Below the pieces are notes generated by a model. The model had not been told where the DNA came from and made no database searches. It was given only the letters and a program-made list of their open reading frames with translations. Shown piece by piece: positions 1 through 7,210 of a stretch of 64,000 nt of DNA. Origin of the DNA: Spirosoma aerolatum. GTDB taxonomy: Bacteria; Bacteroidota; Bacteroidia; Cytophagales; Spirosomataceae. The translations under genes were made by a program, and so were the position numbers. Position 1 is the stretch's first letter. Each line of letters begins with the position of its first letter. The stretch spans positions 6,085,501-6,149,500 of the forward strand of contig NZ_CP020104.1 of NCBI RefSeq assembly GCF_002056795.1, written 5' to 3'.

Positions 1-1
1 T

Positions 2-1051
2 CGTGGCCAATCACCCAGGGGTACGCGCAAAGGCCAGAAGCGCCCCGATTACATTGTCCTGGACGACGTAGATGATAAAGAGATTGTCCGCAACCAGGAC
101 CGGGTAATCGAAGCCGTCAACTGGGCACGGGAAGATATGTTCGGTTGCTTTGACGGCCTTCGAGGGCGCTTTCTGGTCGTTGGAAACCGGATACACCGGG
201 CGTCGATCCTGGCACACCTGGTCGGCGATGTCGAGGAAGGCGATGTGGTCAACCCCGAAATCTATCACCTGAAAGTCTTCGCCCTGGAGAACCCGAAGAC
301 CCACAAAGAAGATCAGAGCATCGATGGCGTTCCCGCCTGGAAAGAGCGATTTACCCGCGAGCAGTTAGAAAAAAACATCTGGGCTAAAATCGGCTACATC
401 TCTACCCAGCGCGAGTATTTCCACAAGCACATGGAGCTAGGGCGAATCTTCAAATCCGAATGGATCAAGTTCACCCCCATGCCCAACCTGGCCGCCTATA
501 GCCACATTGTTACCTATAATGACCCGTCATTCAAAGACACCAAAAAGAATGACTACAAAGCGATTCTGGCGATGGGCAAACTTGGCAAGGACTATCATGT
601 ACTGGCGATGTGGATTCGCCAGGCCACAACGGGCGCGATGGTCAAGGCGCACTACGACATGGCCGAATGGCTGGAAAGTCAGGGTGCCAATCTGGTCGAA
701 CACTGGATGGAGGCAAATTTCATTCAGGACTTGATTTTAGAAGACTATGTAACGGAGTCCGTTACCCGTGGCTATATGCTACCCATTCGAGGGGACGACC
801 GCAAGAAGCCGGATAAATACGGTCGGATCGAGGGTATGACCCCGCTCTACGAACGTGGCCTTATTTGGTTCAACGAAGCCATTCGCAATACGGTTGATTT
901 CCGAAATTTTAAAGATCAGTTAATCGGATTTCCTGCTTCGCATGATGATGGACCCGACGCCCAGGAGGGAGCCATTTATAAGATCAATAAACGATTACAA
1001 CTGTCAGTTCCTGCCATTATGGGCGGGGAACGACGTAACTCCCGCTGGTAA
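2..1051 (+). CDS. Phage terminase large subunit (TerL), 5'-truncated by window edge
   Basis: This is the DNA-packaging motor that pumps and cuts phage DNA at the portal. The frame is open to the first bases of the window, so the N-terminal Walker A region is missing. A Walker B-type stretch, DYIVLDDVDDKE, lies near the start (about positions 47-82). The C-terminal RNase H-like nuclease is visible: an acidic YNDPSF motif, then a beta-rich stretch, and a late DDGPDAQEGAIY segment that supplies the last metal-binding acids. In a Mu-like phage this corresponds to Mu gp28. The DUF1320 gene starts 2 nt after the stop codon, suggesting one operon. Confidence 0.93.
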   Translation, partial: RGQSPRGTRKGQKRPDYIVLDDVDDKEIVRNQDRVIEAVNWAREDMFGCFDGLRGRFLVVGNRIHRASILAHLVGDVEEGDVVNPEIYHLKVFALENPKTHKEDQSIDGVPAWKERFTREQLEKNIWAKIGYISTQREYFHKHMELGRIFKSEWIKFTPMPNLAAYSHIVTYNDPSFKDTKKNDYKAILAMGKLGKDYHVLAMWIRQATTGAMVKAHYDMAEWLESQGANLVEHWMEANFIQDLILEDYVTESVTRGYMLPIRGDDRKKPDKYGRIEGMTPLYERGLIWFNEAIRNTVDFRNFKDQLIGFPASHDDGPDAQEGAIYKINKRLQLSVPAIMGGERRNSRW

Positions 1052-1053
1052 TT

Positions 1054-1497
1054 ATGCTACTCACCAAACAAGACCTTAATTCATCGCTTTACCCGGAAAT
1101 TTCGGGTATGATGGCCCGCTATAGCGATGCCATTATTGCCGCCTGTCTGAACGATGCCGATGGCATTCTTACGGCCTACTTAGGCGTTCGCTACGACATC
1201 GCCGTGGAACTAGCCAAATCCGGCCCGGCCCGAAATGGCTACCTGCTCGCCCTGGCTAAAGACATCGCCATCTACCGACTCTACACTTTACAGGAGACCA
1301 TACCCAAACACCGGGAATTGCTCTACACCCAGGCGATTGAACAGCTTAAAATGATTCAGGCCGGAAAGGGCACATTACCCGGCATAAGTCCGGCACCCGT
1401 GCCCGACCCCCTGCCAGTCGGACAAATCAGCTATGGCTCCAATCCCCGCCGTGCGACCCTACTTGGCCACCTACCCGGCCCGATGGAGTACAGCTAA
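1054..1497 (+). CDS. DUF1320 / Mu gp36-like head-tail protein
   Basis: A 147-residue, mainly helical protein beginning LLTKQDLNSSLYPEI and carrying the acidic ACLNDADGILTAYLGVRYD block typical of DUF1320 (Mu gp36). Members are thought to act at the head-tail connection. The C-terminal third is Pro/Gly rich and less conserved. It lies 2 nt after terL and upstream of the portal gene; in Mu gp36 lies further downstream, so gene order is rearranged here. The 122 nt that follow it hold no recognisable gene or hairpin. Confidence 0.8.
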   Translation: MLLTKQDLNSSLYPEISGMMARYSDAIIAACLNDADGILTAYLGVRYDIAVELAKSGPARNGYLLALAKDIAIYRLYTLQETIPKHRELLYTQAIEQLKMIQAGKGTLPGISPAPVPDPLPVGQISYGSNPRRATLLGHLPGPMEYS

Positions 1498-1619
1498 TCG
1501 GGCACCGGACACTAAACCATCCTTAAGTTTCTCGTAAATTCTTTAAATAAGCAGCAAATCCAAAAGCTGACACGTAGGTCATCCCACCATTTAAGCCCCC
1601 TTAAAACGCATTTTTTCAC

Positions 1620-2990
1620 ATGGCGAAGAAAAAGGCCAATACCCCTTCTCAAAATCAGTCGGTCGTCGTTCAGGACTTTGGGATCAACATCCAGACCGTT
1701 GATCGGAGCCGGATGGATTTGAACCGCTGGCGGCTGGCACTCCAGGCCGCTGAAAGCGTTCTTCAGCCGACCCGACGTTTGCTTTATAACCTCTACGCGG
1801 ATGCCTACCTGGACGAACACTTACGGTCGGTCATGGATCAGCGACGCGTAGCCCTGACGGACGTTAAACTAACCTTTAAGCGAAACGGTGAGGTAGTCGA
1901 AGACATCCAGCGGATCATCAATAGCGAAGGCTTTGAGGAGCTGGTCACCCATTTGCACGATTCACGCTACTATGGCTATTCACTTTGCTACGCTGACCTG
2001 ACGGCTAAGAATGGACTAGGCGAACCCGAACCCATCGTAGAGCTGGTACCCAGGGAACACGTCATTCCGTCGCGCACCCTGGTTGTTGTTGACCCCAACA
2101 GCATGGAAGGGATCGACTACAGCCAGCCCCCCTACACCCATCTGTATATTGCCGCTGGCAAACCAAAGGACTTAGGGCTACTCGCCGTTGCCGCCGTACT
2201 GGTCTTAATCAAACGGGGGGATGTCAGCGACTGGGCAACGTTTAACGAAGTGTTCGGCCAGCCAACCCGCGTGTTCTACTACACCAGCAACGACCCCGCC
2301 CAAAAGAACCAGGTTGAGTCAGCGGCCAAGAACACGGGCAGTATGTCTTACATCGTGCTCCCCGATGGGAGTAAGGTTGAATTTCCCGATGTCAACAAGA
2401 CAGGCAGCGCCGACACCTATCAACGGCTTATGCAGGCAATGGATGCAGGCATGAGTAAACTGATCGTTGGTCAGACAATGACGACCGAGAACGGGAGTAG
2501 CCGAAGCCAGGGCGAAGTACACGAGCGACTAGCCGAAAAGATTGCCCGGTCAGATCAGCGGTTCATTCTAAATATTTTGAATAGCCGGGTACGGGCACTC
2601 ATGGCCGCACAGGGACTTCCGACCGACGGGCAATTCGAGTTCGAGGAAACCAAAGCCAAGCTCACCGAAACCGAGCAGCTTACCAACGCCATCAGCGTTC
2701 ACACCAAGGTAGCGCCCATCGAATTACAGTGGTTTACGGACACCTTTGGCTATCCCTTCGATGAAGCCGAAATCGAACGGCGTCGGCAAGCCATACCCGC
2801 TACCGAACCAGACGAAGACGACCAGCAGCCAGCGGACAAAAAGAAAACTAACCCCAAACGGTCAAAACCTAAGACCAAGCCAAGCCAGGCCGGGCCAGCC
2901 GGAAAGCAGAAGAACACCATCCCGGAACGTCGATTACTGGAGCTTTGGGAGGAGTTTAAAGGTTTTTTCGCCCAAGCCCTGATCCGGTAG
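1620..2990 (+). CDS. DUF935 portal protein (Mu gp29-like)
   Basis: This portal protein forms the dodecameric ring through which DNA enters the head. The 456-residue product has the family's DEHLRSVMDQRRVALTDVKL block near residue 60, the KRGDVSDWATFNEVFGQP block in the middle and a GQTMTTENGSSRSQGEVHER motif near residue 290. The C-terminus is a low-complexity Lys/Pro/Glu stretch ending in LIRX-stop. The reading frame seems to end early: the -1 frame continues with a Cys/His-rich stretch that looks like the usual portal C-terminus, and a TTTTTTC slippery heptamer lies seven codons before the stop (see the separate entry). It may be made both as the 456-residue form and as a frameshift extension. 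Confidence 0.9.
   Translation: MAKKKANTPSQNQSVVVQDFGINIQTVDRSRMDLNRWRLALQAAESVLQPTRRLLYNLYADAYLDEHLRSVMDQRRVALTDVKLTFKRNGEVVEDIQRIINSEGFEELVTHLHDSRYYGYSLCYADLTAKNGLGEPEPIVELVPREHVIPSRTLVVVDPNSMEGIDYSQPPYTHLYIAAGKPKDLGLLAVAAVLVLIKRGDVSDWATFNEVFGQPTRVFYYTSNDPAQKNQVESAAKNTGSMSYIVLPDGSKVEFPDVNKTGSADTYQRLMQAMDAGMSKLIVGQTMTTENGSSRSQGEVHERLAEKIARSDQRFILNILNSRVRALMAAQGLPTDGQFEFEETKAKLTETEQLTNAISVHTKVAPIELQWFTDTFGYPFDEAEIERRRQAIPATEPDEDDQQPADKKKTNPKRSKPKTKPSQAGPAGKQKNTIPERRLLELWEEFKGFFAQALIR
2963..2969 (+). promoter_or_regulatory. Candidate -1 ribosomal frameshift heptamer in the portal gene
   Basis: The bases TTTTTTC are phased as T TTT TTC in the portal frame, the X XXY YYZ pattern of classical -1 slippery sites. 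Slipping back one base enters a frame that is open from 2960 to 4213 and leads directly into the Mu F-like gene. There is no ATG, GTG or TTG in that frame between 2960 and 3110. The product would be a portal-head protein fusion of about 864 residues. A simple mutational frameshift or a sequencing error in the six-T run would give the same picture. Confidence 0.45.
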
Positions 2991-3109
2991 CTCTATCCGA
3001 GGTTGGGGCACGTATCGAAGCCCAGTATTCCGGTTGTGGCTGTGGCGACCCTCGCCATCACCACCGCTTACAACTAGCCGACGATCACAGTGAGTTTGAT
3101 CCGCGTATT

Positions 3110-4213
3110 GTGGACATTACGGGATTGACGCGTTCCGCTCTCCGTAACATCCATAACGGATGGTCCGTCACACGGTTTGATAAGCTGGTTGAGCCGCACT
3201 TGTTTCAGATCACCTACGATGCCCTGGCAAACGCTATCGACCTGGGCTATGGCACCGTGGCCTATAACCTGCCTACCCGCGCTTTTGTCGATCAGCTCAA
3301 AACATCAGTCGCTCATTTTGCCGCCCGAAAGTCCTACCAGCAAGCCAAAGACCTGGCCGCGCTCCTGGACAAAAACGGCACCCGCCGTCCCTGGCCTGAG
3401 TTCAAGAAACTGGCCAAACCCATCGTCGGTAATTACAATGAGCGATGGCTAAAAACCGAGTACGACACGGGGAGCCGAGCCGCACGGATGGCGCAAAAGT
3501 TTCAAAAATGGGAACAAGCTAAACACCTCTACCCAAACCTGAAATATTTACCCAGCCGAGCGGCCACACCCCGCCAGGAGCATAAGCCGTATTATGGCCT
3601 CGTGCGTCCGATTGACGATGTGTTCTGGAATACCCATTTGCCGCCTTCGGCCTTCAACTGTCAATGCTCCGTCGAGCAGTCCGACGAATCGGTAACGGCT
3701 ATTCCCGAAGGACCAGCGCCTGAACCCGGCCTAGCCAACAACCCGGCCCGGTCGGGCCAGCTATTCGATAATGACGCGTCGGGCTATTCGCAAAACCTGA
3801 ACGATCACCAGCAAACTGCTATCGATGAAGCTGGCGTTAAACAGCAGCTCAAACTCGCCCGGACAACTACCCTGGAAGCGGTCACCCGTCAGATTCTGGA
3901 ACGAGACATAGCCATTGAACGGGAGGAGATCGGCCAGATTGATTTTACCCGGAAAGGACTCAAAGAAGCCATCAACCAACCGCATCGCCATTACCTGGCT
4001 AAGCTGGATTTGATCGCCAATGACCTGATCGATGTGATGCTGAAGGCGGAGTACGTTGGCGTTCACCCCAACACCAAGCCGGACAAAAAACCGCATATCA
4101 AGGCGTACCATTATTTCACTTTTACCCTGGCAGGTGACCCCTCGTATGTGGTGGTGGAAGAATCGATACAGGGCAAATTCACCCTCTACACGATTGCTGA
4201 TACCCAGAAGTGA
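3110..4213 (+). CDS. Mu F-like minor head protein (SPP1 gp7 family)
   Basis: This minor head morphogenesis protein is carried inside or at the portal vertex. The diagnostic region is HKPYYGLVRPIDDVFWNTHL followed by PPSAFNCQCSVEQ (about residues 162-194), the family's substrate-like motif with a paired Cys. The C-terminal half includes a polymorphic-toxin-like or phage-barrel beta domain (AYHYFTFTLAGDPSYVVVEE). The first start codon in frame is GTG at 3110, but protein-like sequence (YSGCGCGDPRHHHRLQLADD) continues upstream to 2960 without any start, so the true N-terminus may come from frameshifting out of the portal gene or belong to the portal's lost C-terminus. Confidence 0.85.
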   Translation: MDITGLTRSALRNIHNGWSVTRFDKLVEPHLFQITYDALANAIDLGYGTVAYNLPTRAFVDQLKTSVAHFAARKSYQQAKDLAALLDKNGTRRPWPEFKKLAKPIVGNYNERWLKTEYDTGSRAARMAQKFQKWEQAKHLYPNLKYLPSRAATPRQEHKPYYGLVRPIDDVFWNTHLPPSAFNCQCSVEQSDESVTAIPEGPAPEPGLANNPARSGQLFDNDASGYSQNLNDHQQTAIDEAGVKQQLKLARTTTLEAVTRQILERDIAIEREEIGQIDFTRKGLKEAINQPHRHYLAKLDLIANDLIDVMLKAEYVGVHPNTKPDKKPHIKAYHYFTFTLAGDPSYVVVEESIQGKFTLYTIADTQK

Positions 4214-4223
4214 CAATTAAACA

Positions 4224-4266
4224 ACCGCCTTAAGGCGGTGGCTTCTAAAAATTCGGCTAAAGCCGA
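4224..4266. repeat. Two REP-like palindromes left of the methyltransferase gene
   Basis: Two perfect palindromes stand side by side: ACCGCCTTAAGGCGGT (4224-4239) and TCGGCTAAAGCCGA (4253-4266). The second shares its CTAAAG core with two palindromes at the other end of the methyltransferase gene (5020-5044). Such paired short palindromes are typical of REP or IS200/IS605-type DNA in Bacteroidota. They separate the F-like and methyltransferase genes and may form a processing or termination hairpin in the late transcript. Confidence 0.6.
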
Positions 4267-4274
4267 CTAAAGAA

Positions 4275-5072
4275 ATGCTTAAACTAAACACACTATACTT
4301 CGAAGACTGCCTGACAGGGATGGAGCGCATACCTGACAAGTCAATTGATATGATTCTTTGCGATTTGCCCTATGGAACCACAAAGAATAGATGGGATGTC
4401 GTTATCCCATTCGATCTGCTTTGGAAGCAGTACGAGCGCATTATTAAAGACAATGGGGCTATTGTGCTGACAGCCGCTCAACCCTTTACAACCGACCTAA
4501 TTAGTAGTAATAGAAAGCTGTTCAAATACTCGCTTACGTGGCAAAAAACCTTGCCTACCGGCTTTCTAAATGCCAAGAAGCAGCCTCTTCGTTGTCACGA
4601 AGACATCGTAGTGTTCTACAAAAAACAGCCTGTTTACAATCCACAAAAGACCATGATTGACCGCAAAGATGTTGGCCGAGTCCGTAAGAATTCGGGAGCA
4701 TGGGACGGCTATAACGAGTTCAGGCGGGATGACTGGCAATGGAAAGAGGATGGCACTCGCTACCCAACGAGCGTTGTAAAAATCAGCAACTGGAACGGGG
4801 CGCTATTTGGCAATACCAATAACGCAACGAAGCATCCCACCCAAAAGCCCGTTCCTCTTTTTGAGTATCTGATTCGCACTTACACAAACGAGGGTGATTT
4901 AGTACTTGACAATTGCATGGGAAGTGGCACTACTGCAATTGCGGCTATGAATGCGAATAGAAATTGGATTGGTTTTGAGAACGATGCTAATCACTTCAAC
5001 AATGCTCAGTCCAGAATACAGCTAAAGCTTTCGCCTAAAGGCGAGGGTTTCTCACCCACTCCCCAAAACTGA
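4275..5072 (+). CDS. Orphan DNA methyltransferase (beta-class, N6-adenine or N4-cytosine)
   Basis: This protein transfers a methyl group from S-adenosylmethionine to DNA. The catalytic motif IV DLPYG (residues 30-34) precedes the AdoMet-binding motif I region DNCMGSGTT (212-220), the beta-class order; HPTQKP (187-192) is the usual block between them. At 265 residues it is full length. No restriction endonuclease is nearby, so it is an orphan that may protect phage DNA from host enzymes or act in regulation. It interrupts the F-G gene pair that is adjacent in Mu, has shorter, more AT-rich codon choice than its neighbours, and is bracketed by palindromic repeats; its last ten residues are encoded by repeat DNA. 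This all suggests insertion as a cassette. Confidence 0.9.
   Translation: MLKLNTLYFEDCLTGMERIPDKSIDMILCDLPYGTTKNRWDVVIPFDLLWKQYERIIKDNGAIVLTAAQPFTTDLISSNRKLFKYSLTWQKTLPTGFLNAKKQPLRCHEDIVVFYKKQPVYNPQKTMIDRKDVGRVRKNSGAWDGYNEFRRDDWQWKEDGTRYPTSVVKISNWNGALFGNTNNATKHPTQKPVPLFEYLIRTYTNEGDLVLDNCMGSGTTAIAAMNANRNWIGFENDANHFNNAQSRIQLKLSPKGEGFSPTPQN
5020..5044. repeat. REP-like palindromes inside the 3' end of the methyltransferase gene
   Basis: AGCTAAAGCT (5020-5029) and TCGCCTAAAGGCGA (5031-5044) are perfect palindromes with the same CTAAAG core as the element at 4253-4266. They encode the protein's tail around QLKLSPKGEG, so the C-terminus appears to be repeat-derived. Confidence 0.5.
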
Positions 5073-5081
5073 CAATAAAAA

Positions 5082-5098
5082 AAGCACCCGACGTGCTT
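5082..5098 (-). terminator. Hairpin with T-tract on the minus strand
   Basis: AAGCAC (5082-5087) and GTGCTT (5093-5098) form a 6-bp stem with a 5-nt loop. The adjoining run of A on the plus strand at 5077-5083 reads as a T-tract only on the minus strand, so as an intrinsic terminator it would stop antisense transcription, not the late operon. No minus-strand gene ends here, so its role is unclear. Confidence 0.3.
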
Positions 5099-5165
5099 AG
5101 AGGATACAGTCCAATGCCGTTTCAGATGCTCACTCTACTAACGAATCGTTTAACCCATTTAGTTC

Positions 5166-5594
5166 ATGCGTCCTGAAGAATTAAAAGCAAAAGCCCAGCA
5201 GGTACATCAACTGATGACCCACGACGTATATATCATCGCTGGCGTCGAGGCCGTCCGGCAAACCCACCAGGCATTCGAGGAGGAAGGTTTTACCGATAAA
5301 ACGTTTGTTCCCTGGCCAGACATCAGCCAGAAGCGAAAGGATCAGAAGCGAAAAGCCAATGGCGACCTGGCTAAGATTCTTCACGATACCGGAAACCTGG
5401 AAGATTCCATCGACTACGAAGCCCAACCCGCCTTGCATCAGGTCGTCATTGGCACTGACGTGCCCTATGCCGCCAGACACAACGAAGGGCTTTCGGGTAT
5501 GCCAGAACGGGAATTTTTGGGCGAATCCGAGCAGATGCACGAACGAATCGTCCGAAAGCTCGACCGGGAATTTGACCGAATCTTTGGGCACTAA
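5166..5594 (+). CDS. Phage virion morphogenesis protein (Mu gpG / tail completion family)
   Basis: A 142-residue protein of the Phage_tail_S/Mu G family, which acts in tail completion or head-tail assembly. Recognisable family features run in order: a basic KRKDQKRKANGD stretch, LHDTGNLEDSI (about residues 75-85), VVIGTDVPYAARHNEG and MPEREFLG near the C-terminus. The downstream gene starts 39 nt later. In Mu the equivalent follows F directly; here the methyltransferase lies between them. Confidence 0.88.
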   Translation: MRPEELKAKAQQVHQLMTHDVYIIAGVEAVRQTHQAFEEEGFTDKTFVPWPDISQKRKDQKRKANGDLAKILHDTGNLEDSIDYEAQPALHQVVIGTDVPYAARHNEGLSGMPEREFLGESEQMHERIVRKLDREFDRIFGH

Positions 5595-5633
5595 ACGGCC
5601 CGTTTAAAGGAAGCTTAAACCACACTTACATTT

Positions 5634-6110
5634 ATGCTACACGCCTATTATGCGCTAGGAACCGCCGTCAGCAAACAGGTCCGCGCTATTCGCTGGATCG
5701 ACATCGATAAAGGCCAGCTCGACAAGCCGGAGCAGTACAATTCCATCATTGTACCCGGTGTGCTGATTGGTCAGGTCGATGTCCCCTGGGAACAGTTAGC
5801 CGGAAACAATCAAGTTGGCGACGGACTCTTTACCGTCAAAACCATCTTTCGGCTTCCCGCCCAAACCAGCCTGACCGATCCGACCTTCAGTAAAAACCTC
5901 AGTGCGCTTCAACTGGCCGACGAGGTGGGCGATGCCATTTTAGGGGTACCTGGCGTAACCCGGCGTACCCGCACCCGGCAGTATGCCGTCGATACCTTTT
6001 ATGTCGTAGAGGAAACCTATTTAGGTCGATTCACATCCGGCCCGTCCTACACCGAAAAACAAGTAACAGTTGACATCAATCCCACCCTTTTTAAACCCAA
6101 CCAACCATGA
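5634..6110 (+). CDS. Phage structural protein, probable tail terminator-like (gp37 position)
   Basis: A 158-residue protein with no motif I recognise firmly. A mixed alpha/beta layout (beta strands around IIVPGVLIGQVDVPWEQL, a helix SALQLADEVGDAIL, then strands in TRQYAVDTFYVVEETYLGRF) resembles small tail-terminator or neck proteins, and its place after the G-like gene fits such a role. Its stop codon overlaps the start of the next gene by 4 nt (ATGA), so the two are translationally coupled. Confidence 0.6.
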   Translation: MLHAYYALGTAVSKQVRAIRWIDIDKGQLDKPEQYNSIIVPGVLIGQVDVPWEQLAGNNQVGDGLFTVKTIFRLPAQTSLTDPTFSKNLSALQLADEVGDAILGVPGVTRRTRTRQYAVDTFYVVEETYLGRFTSGPSYTEKQVTVDINPTLFKPNQP

Positions 6111-6565
6111 AAAAAGAACGCTTTTTATTGATCCTTGCCAACTGTCTGCTCTTTGCCGTAGCCTGCTTTTTTCTGACAAGCTGCCTAACCTACCAGAAAG
6201 CCCTACGCAAATTCGGCCACCTGGCCAAAGATTCCGCGACGGTAGTCGTTACCGACACCCTGATTACTAAGAAAGACTCCGTGGTGTTGCGCCTGAAGAC
6301 CGATACCACGACCGTGCATCAGGTTATCCAGGAAGGCAGGGCCAGGATCATCTACGACCGCACCCACACCATTACCCAGGTCAAAGCCGAATGCCTGCCC
6401 GATACCATCATCCGGGAGATACAGGCCAATTGCCCACCCGTGGCCAGTTTTGGTATTGCGCCCTGGTACCGCCTGGGCTTCTGGATTGCCATCGGTGTAC
6501 TGGCCGTCTGTGTACTCATTTTTTTACTGTCTTACATTTTTAAACTATCCATTTCCAAACGATGA
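6107..6565 (+). CDS. Lipoprotein with C-terminal membrane segment, candidate unimolecular spanin
   Basis: The 152-residue product has a lipoprotein signal with lipobox LTSC (Cys26), a polar periplasmic middle rich in Thr/Asp/Val, and a single hydrophobic helix near residues 121-146 followed by the basic tail KLSISKR. Outer-membrane lipid anchor at one end and inner-membrane helix at the other is the layout of u-spanins such as phage T1 gp11, which fuse the two membranes in the last step of lysis. No sequence similarity to known spanins is claimed. It overlaps both neighbours by 4 nt (ATGA). Alternative: a virion lipoprotein of unknown function. Confidence 0.5.
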   Translation: MKKERFLLILANCLLFAVACFFLTSCLTYQKALRKFGHLAKDSATVVVTDTLITKKDSVVLRLKTDTTTVHQVIQEGRARIIYDRTHTITQVKAECLPDTIIREIQANCPPVASFGIAPWYRLGFWIAIGVLAVCVLIFLLSYIFKLSISKR

Positions 6566-6900
6566 ATTTCAACCTCGACACGGGCGCTCAACTCGACCTG
6601 AGCGCCAAAAAAGGACGCACGTTCCAACTGGACATCGATCTACACAGGCCGCTATCGGGCTACACCTTCCGAATGCAGGTCAAAAACGAATCGGATGCCG
6701 TCAAGCTCGATTTCACAATGGGCGATGGCATCACGATTGCCGATACCAAAATCCTGCTCGACAAGTCGGACGAGGATATGGACATCGACACGGGTACCTA
6801 CCAATATGACCTGATCGAGGAGATTTCCGGCACGGTCAACACAATCCTATACGGCACCCTGCTCATCGAGCCGAGCGTCACCGAGGCTACCGAGGCTTAA
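6562..6900 (+). CDS. BppU-N-like baseplate/tail protein
   Basis: A 112-residue all-beta protein. The pattern GRTFQLDIDLHRPLSGYTFR, MQVKNES, an acidic central strand and DTGTYQYDLIEEISGTV near residue 80, ending in an LYGTLLIEPSVTE strand, is that of the small immunoglobulin-like N-terminal domain found in baseplate upper proteins of phages. It probably helps attach the receptor-binding complex. Translation is coupled to the upstream gene through an ATGA overlap. Confidence 0.6.
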   Translation: MNFNLDTGAQLDLSAKKGRTFQLDIDLHRPLSGYTFRMQVKNESDAVKLDFTMGDGITIADTKILLDKSDEDMDIDTGTYQYDLIEEISGTVNTILYGTLLIEPSVTEATEA

Positions 6901-6928
6901 CCCAACGCATCACCACACCTTTATAATT

Positions 6929-7210
6929 ATGAACGAGATCAGCATCACAGCCCGTCCGAACACCATTTCGATGACCGCCCCGGCTGGCGGATCAGCCGAG
7001 ATTCGGGCGCTCATCACCCAGGTACGACAGGATATGCAGAACTACCAAAAGCAGATTCCGACCGTGGCCACCTTTGCCGACTTACCCGCCGATGTCGGGC
7101 CAACGTTCCAGATTTATGGCGTTGCCTCCGACATTACCAATGCCAATCGTCCCACCATTTATTTCCTTATAAACACGACTAAATTATGGTTACCCTTGCA
7201 AAGCGTTTAA
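6929..7210 (+). CDS. Small phage tail-associated protein
   Basis: The 93-residue product has an N-terminal beta segment (ISITARPNTISMTAPAGG), a helix, and a C-terminal region TFADLPADVGPTFQIYGVAS then PTIYFLINTTKLWLPL, a small fold often seen at the start of fibres or in adaptor proteins. Its last 25 nt overlap the start of the tail fibre gene, so the two are probably made together as adaptor and fibre. No firm family assignment. Confidence 0.6.
   Translation: MNEISITARPNTISMTAPAGGSAEIRALITQVRQDMQNYQKQIPTVATFADLPADVGPTFQIYGVASDITNANRPTIYFLINTTKLWLPLQSV

Noticed and set aside
4275..5072. Restriction-modification system
   Set aside because: No endonuclease gene lies beside the methyltransferase; both neighbours are head genes.
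5082..5098. Terminator of the late operon after the methyltransferase gene
   Set aside because: The T-tract is on the wrong strand for late transcription, so it was kept only as a weak minus-strand hairpin.
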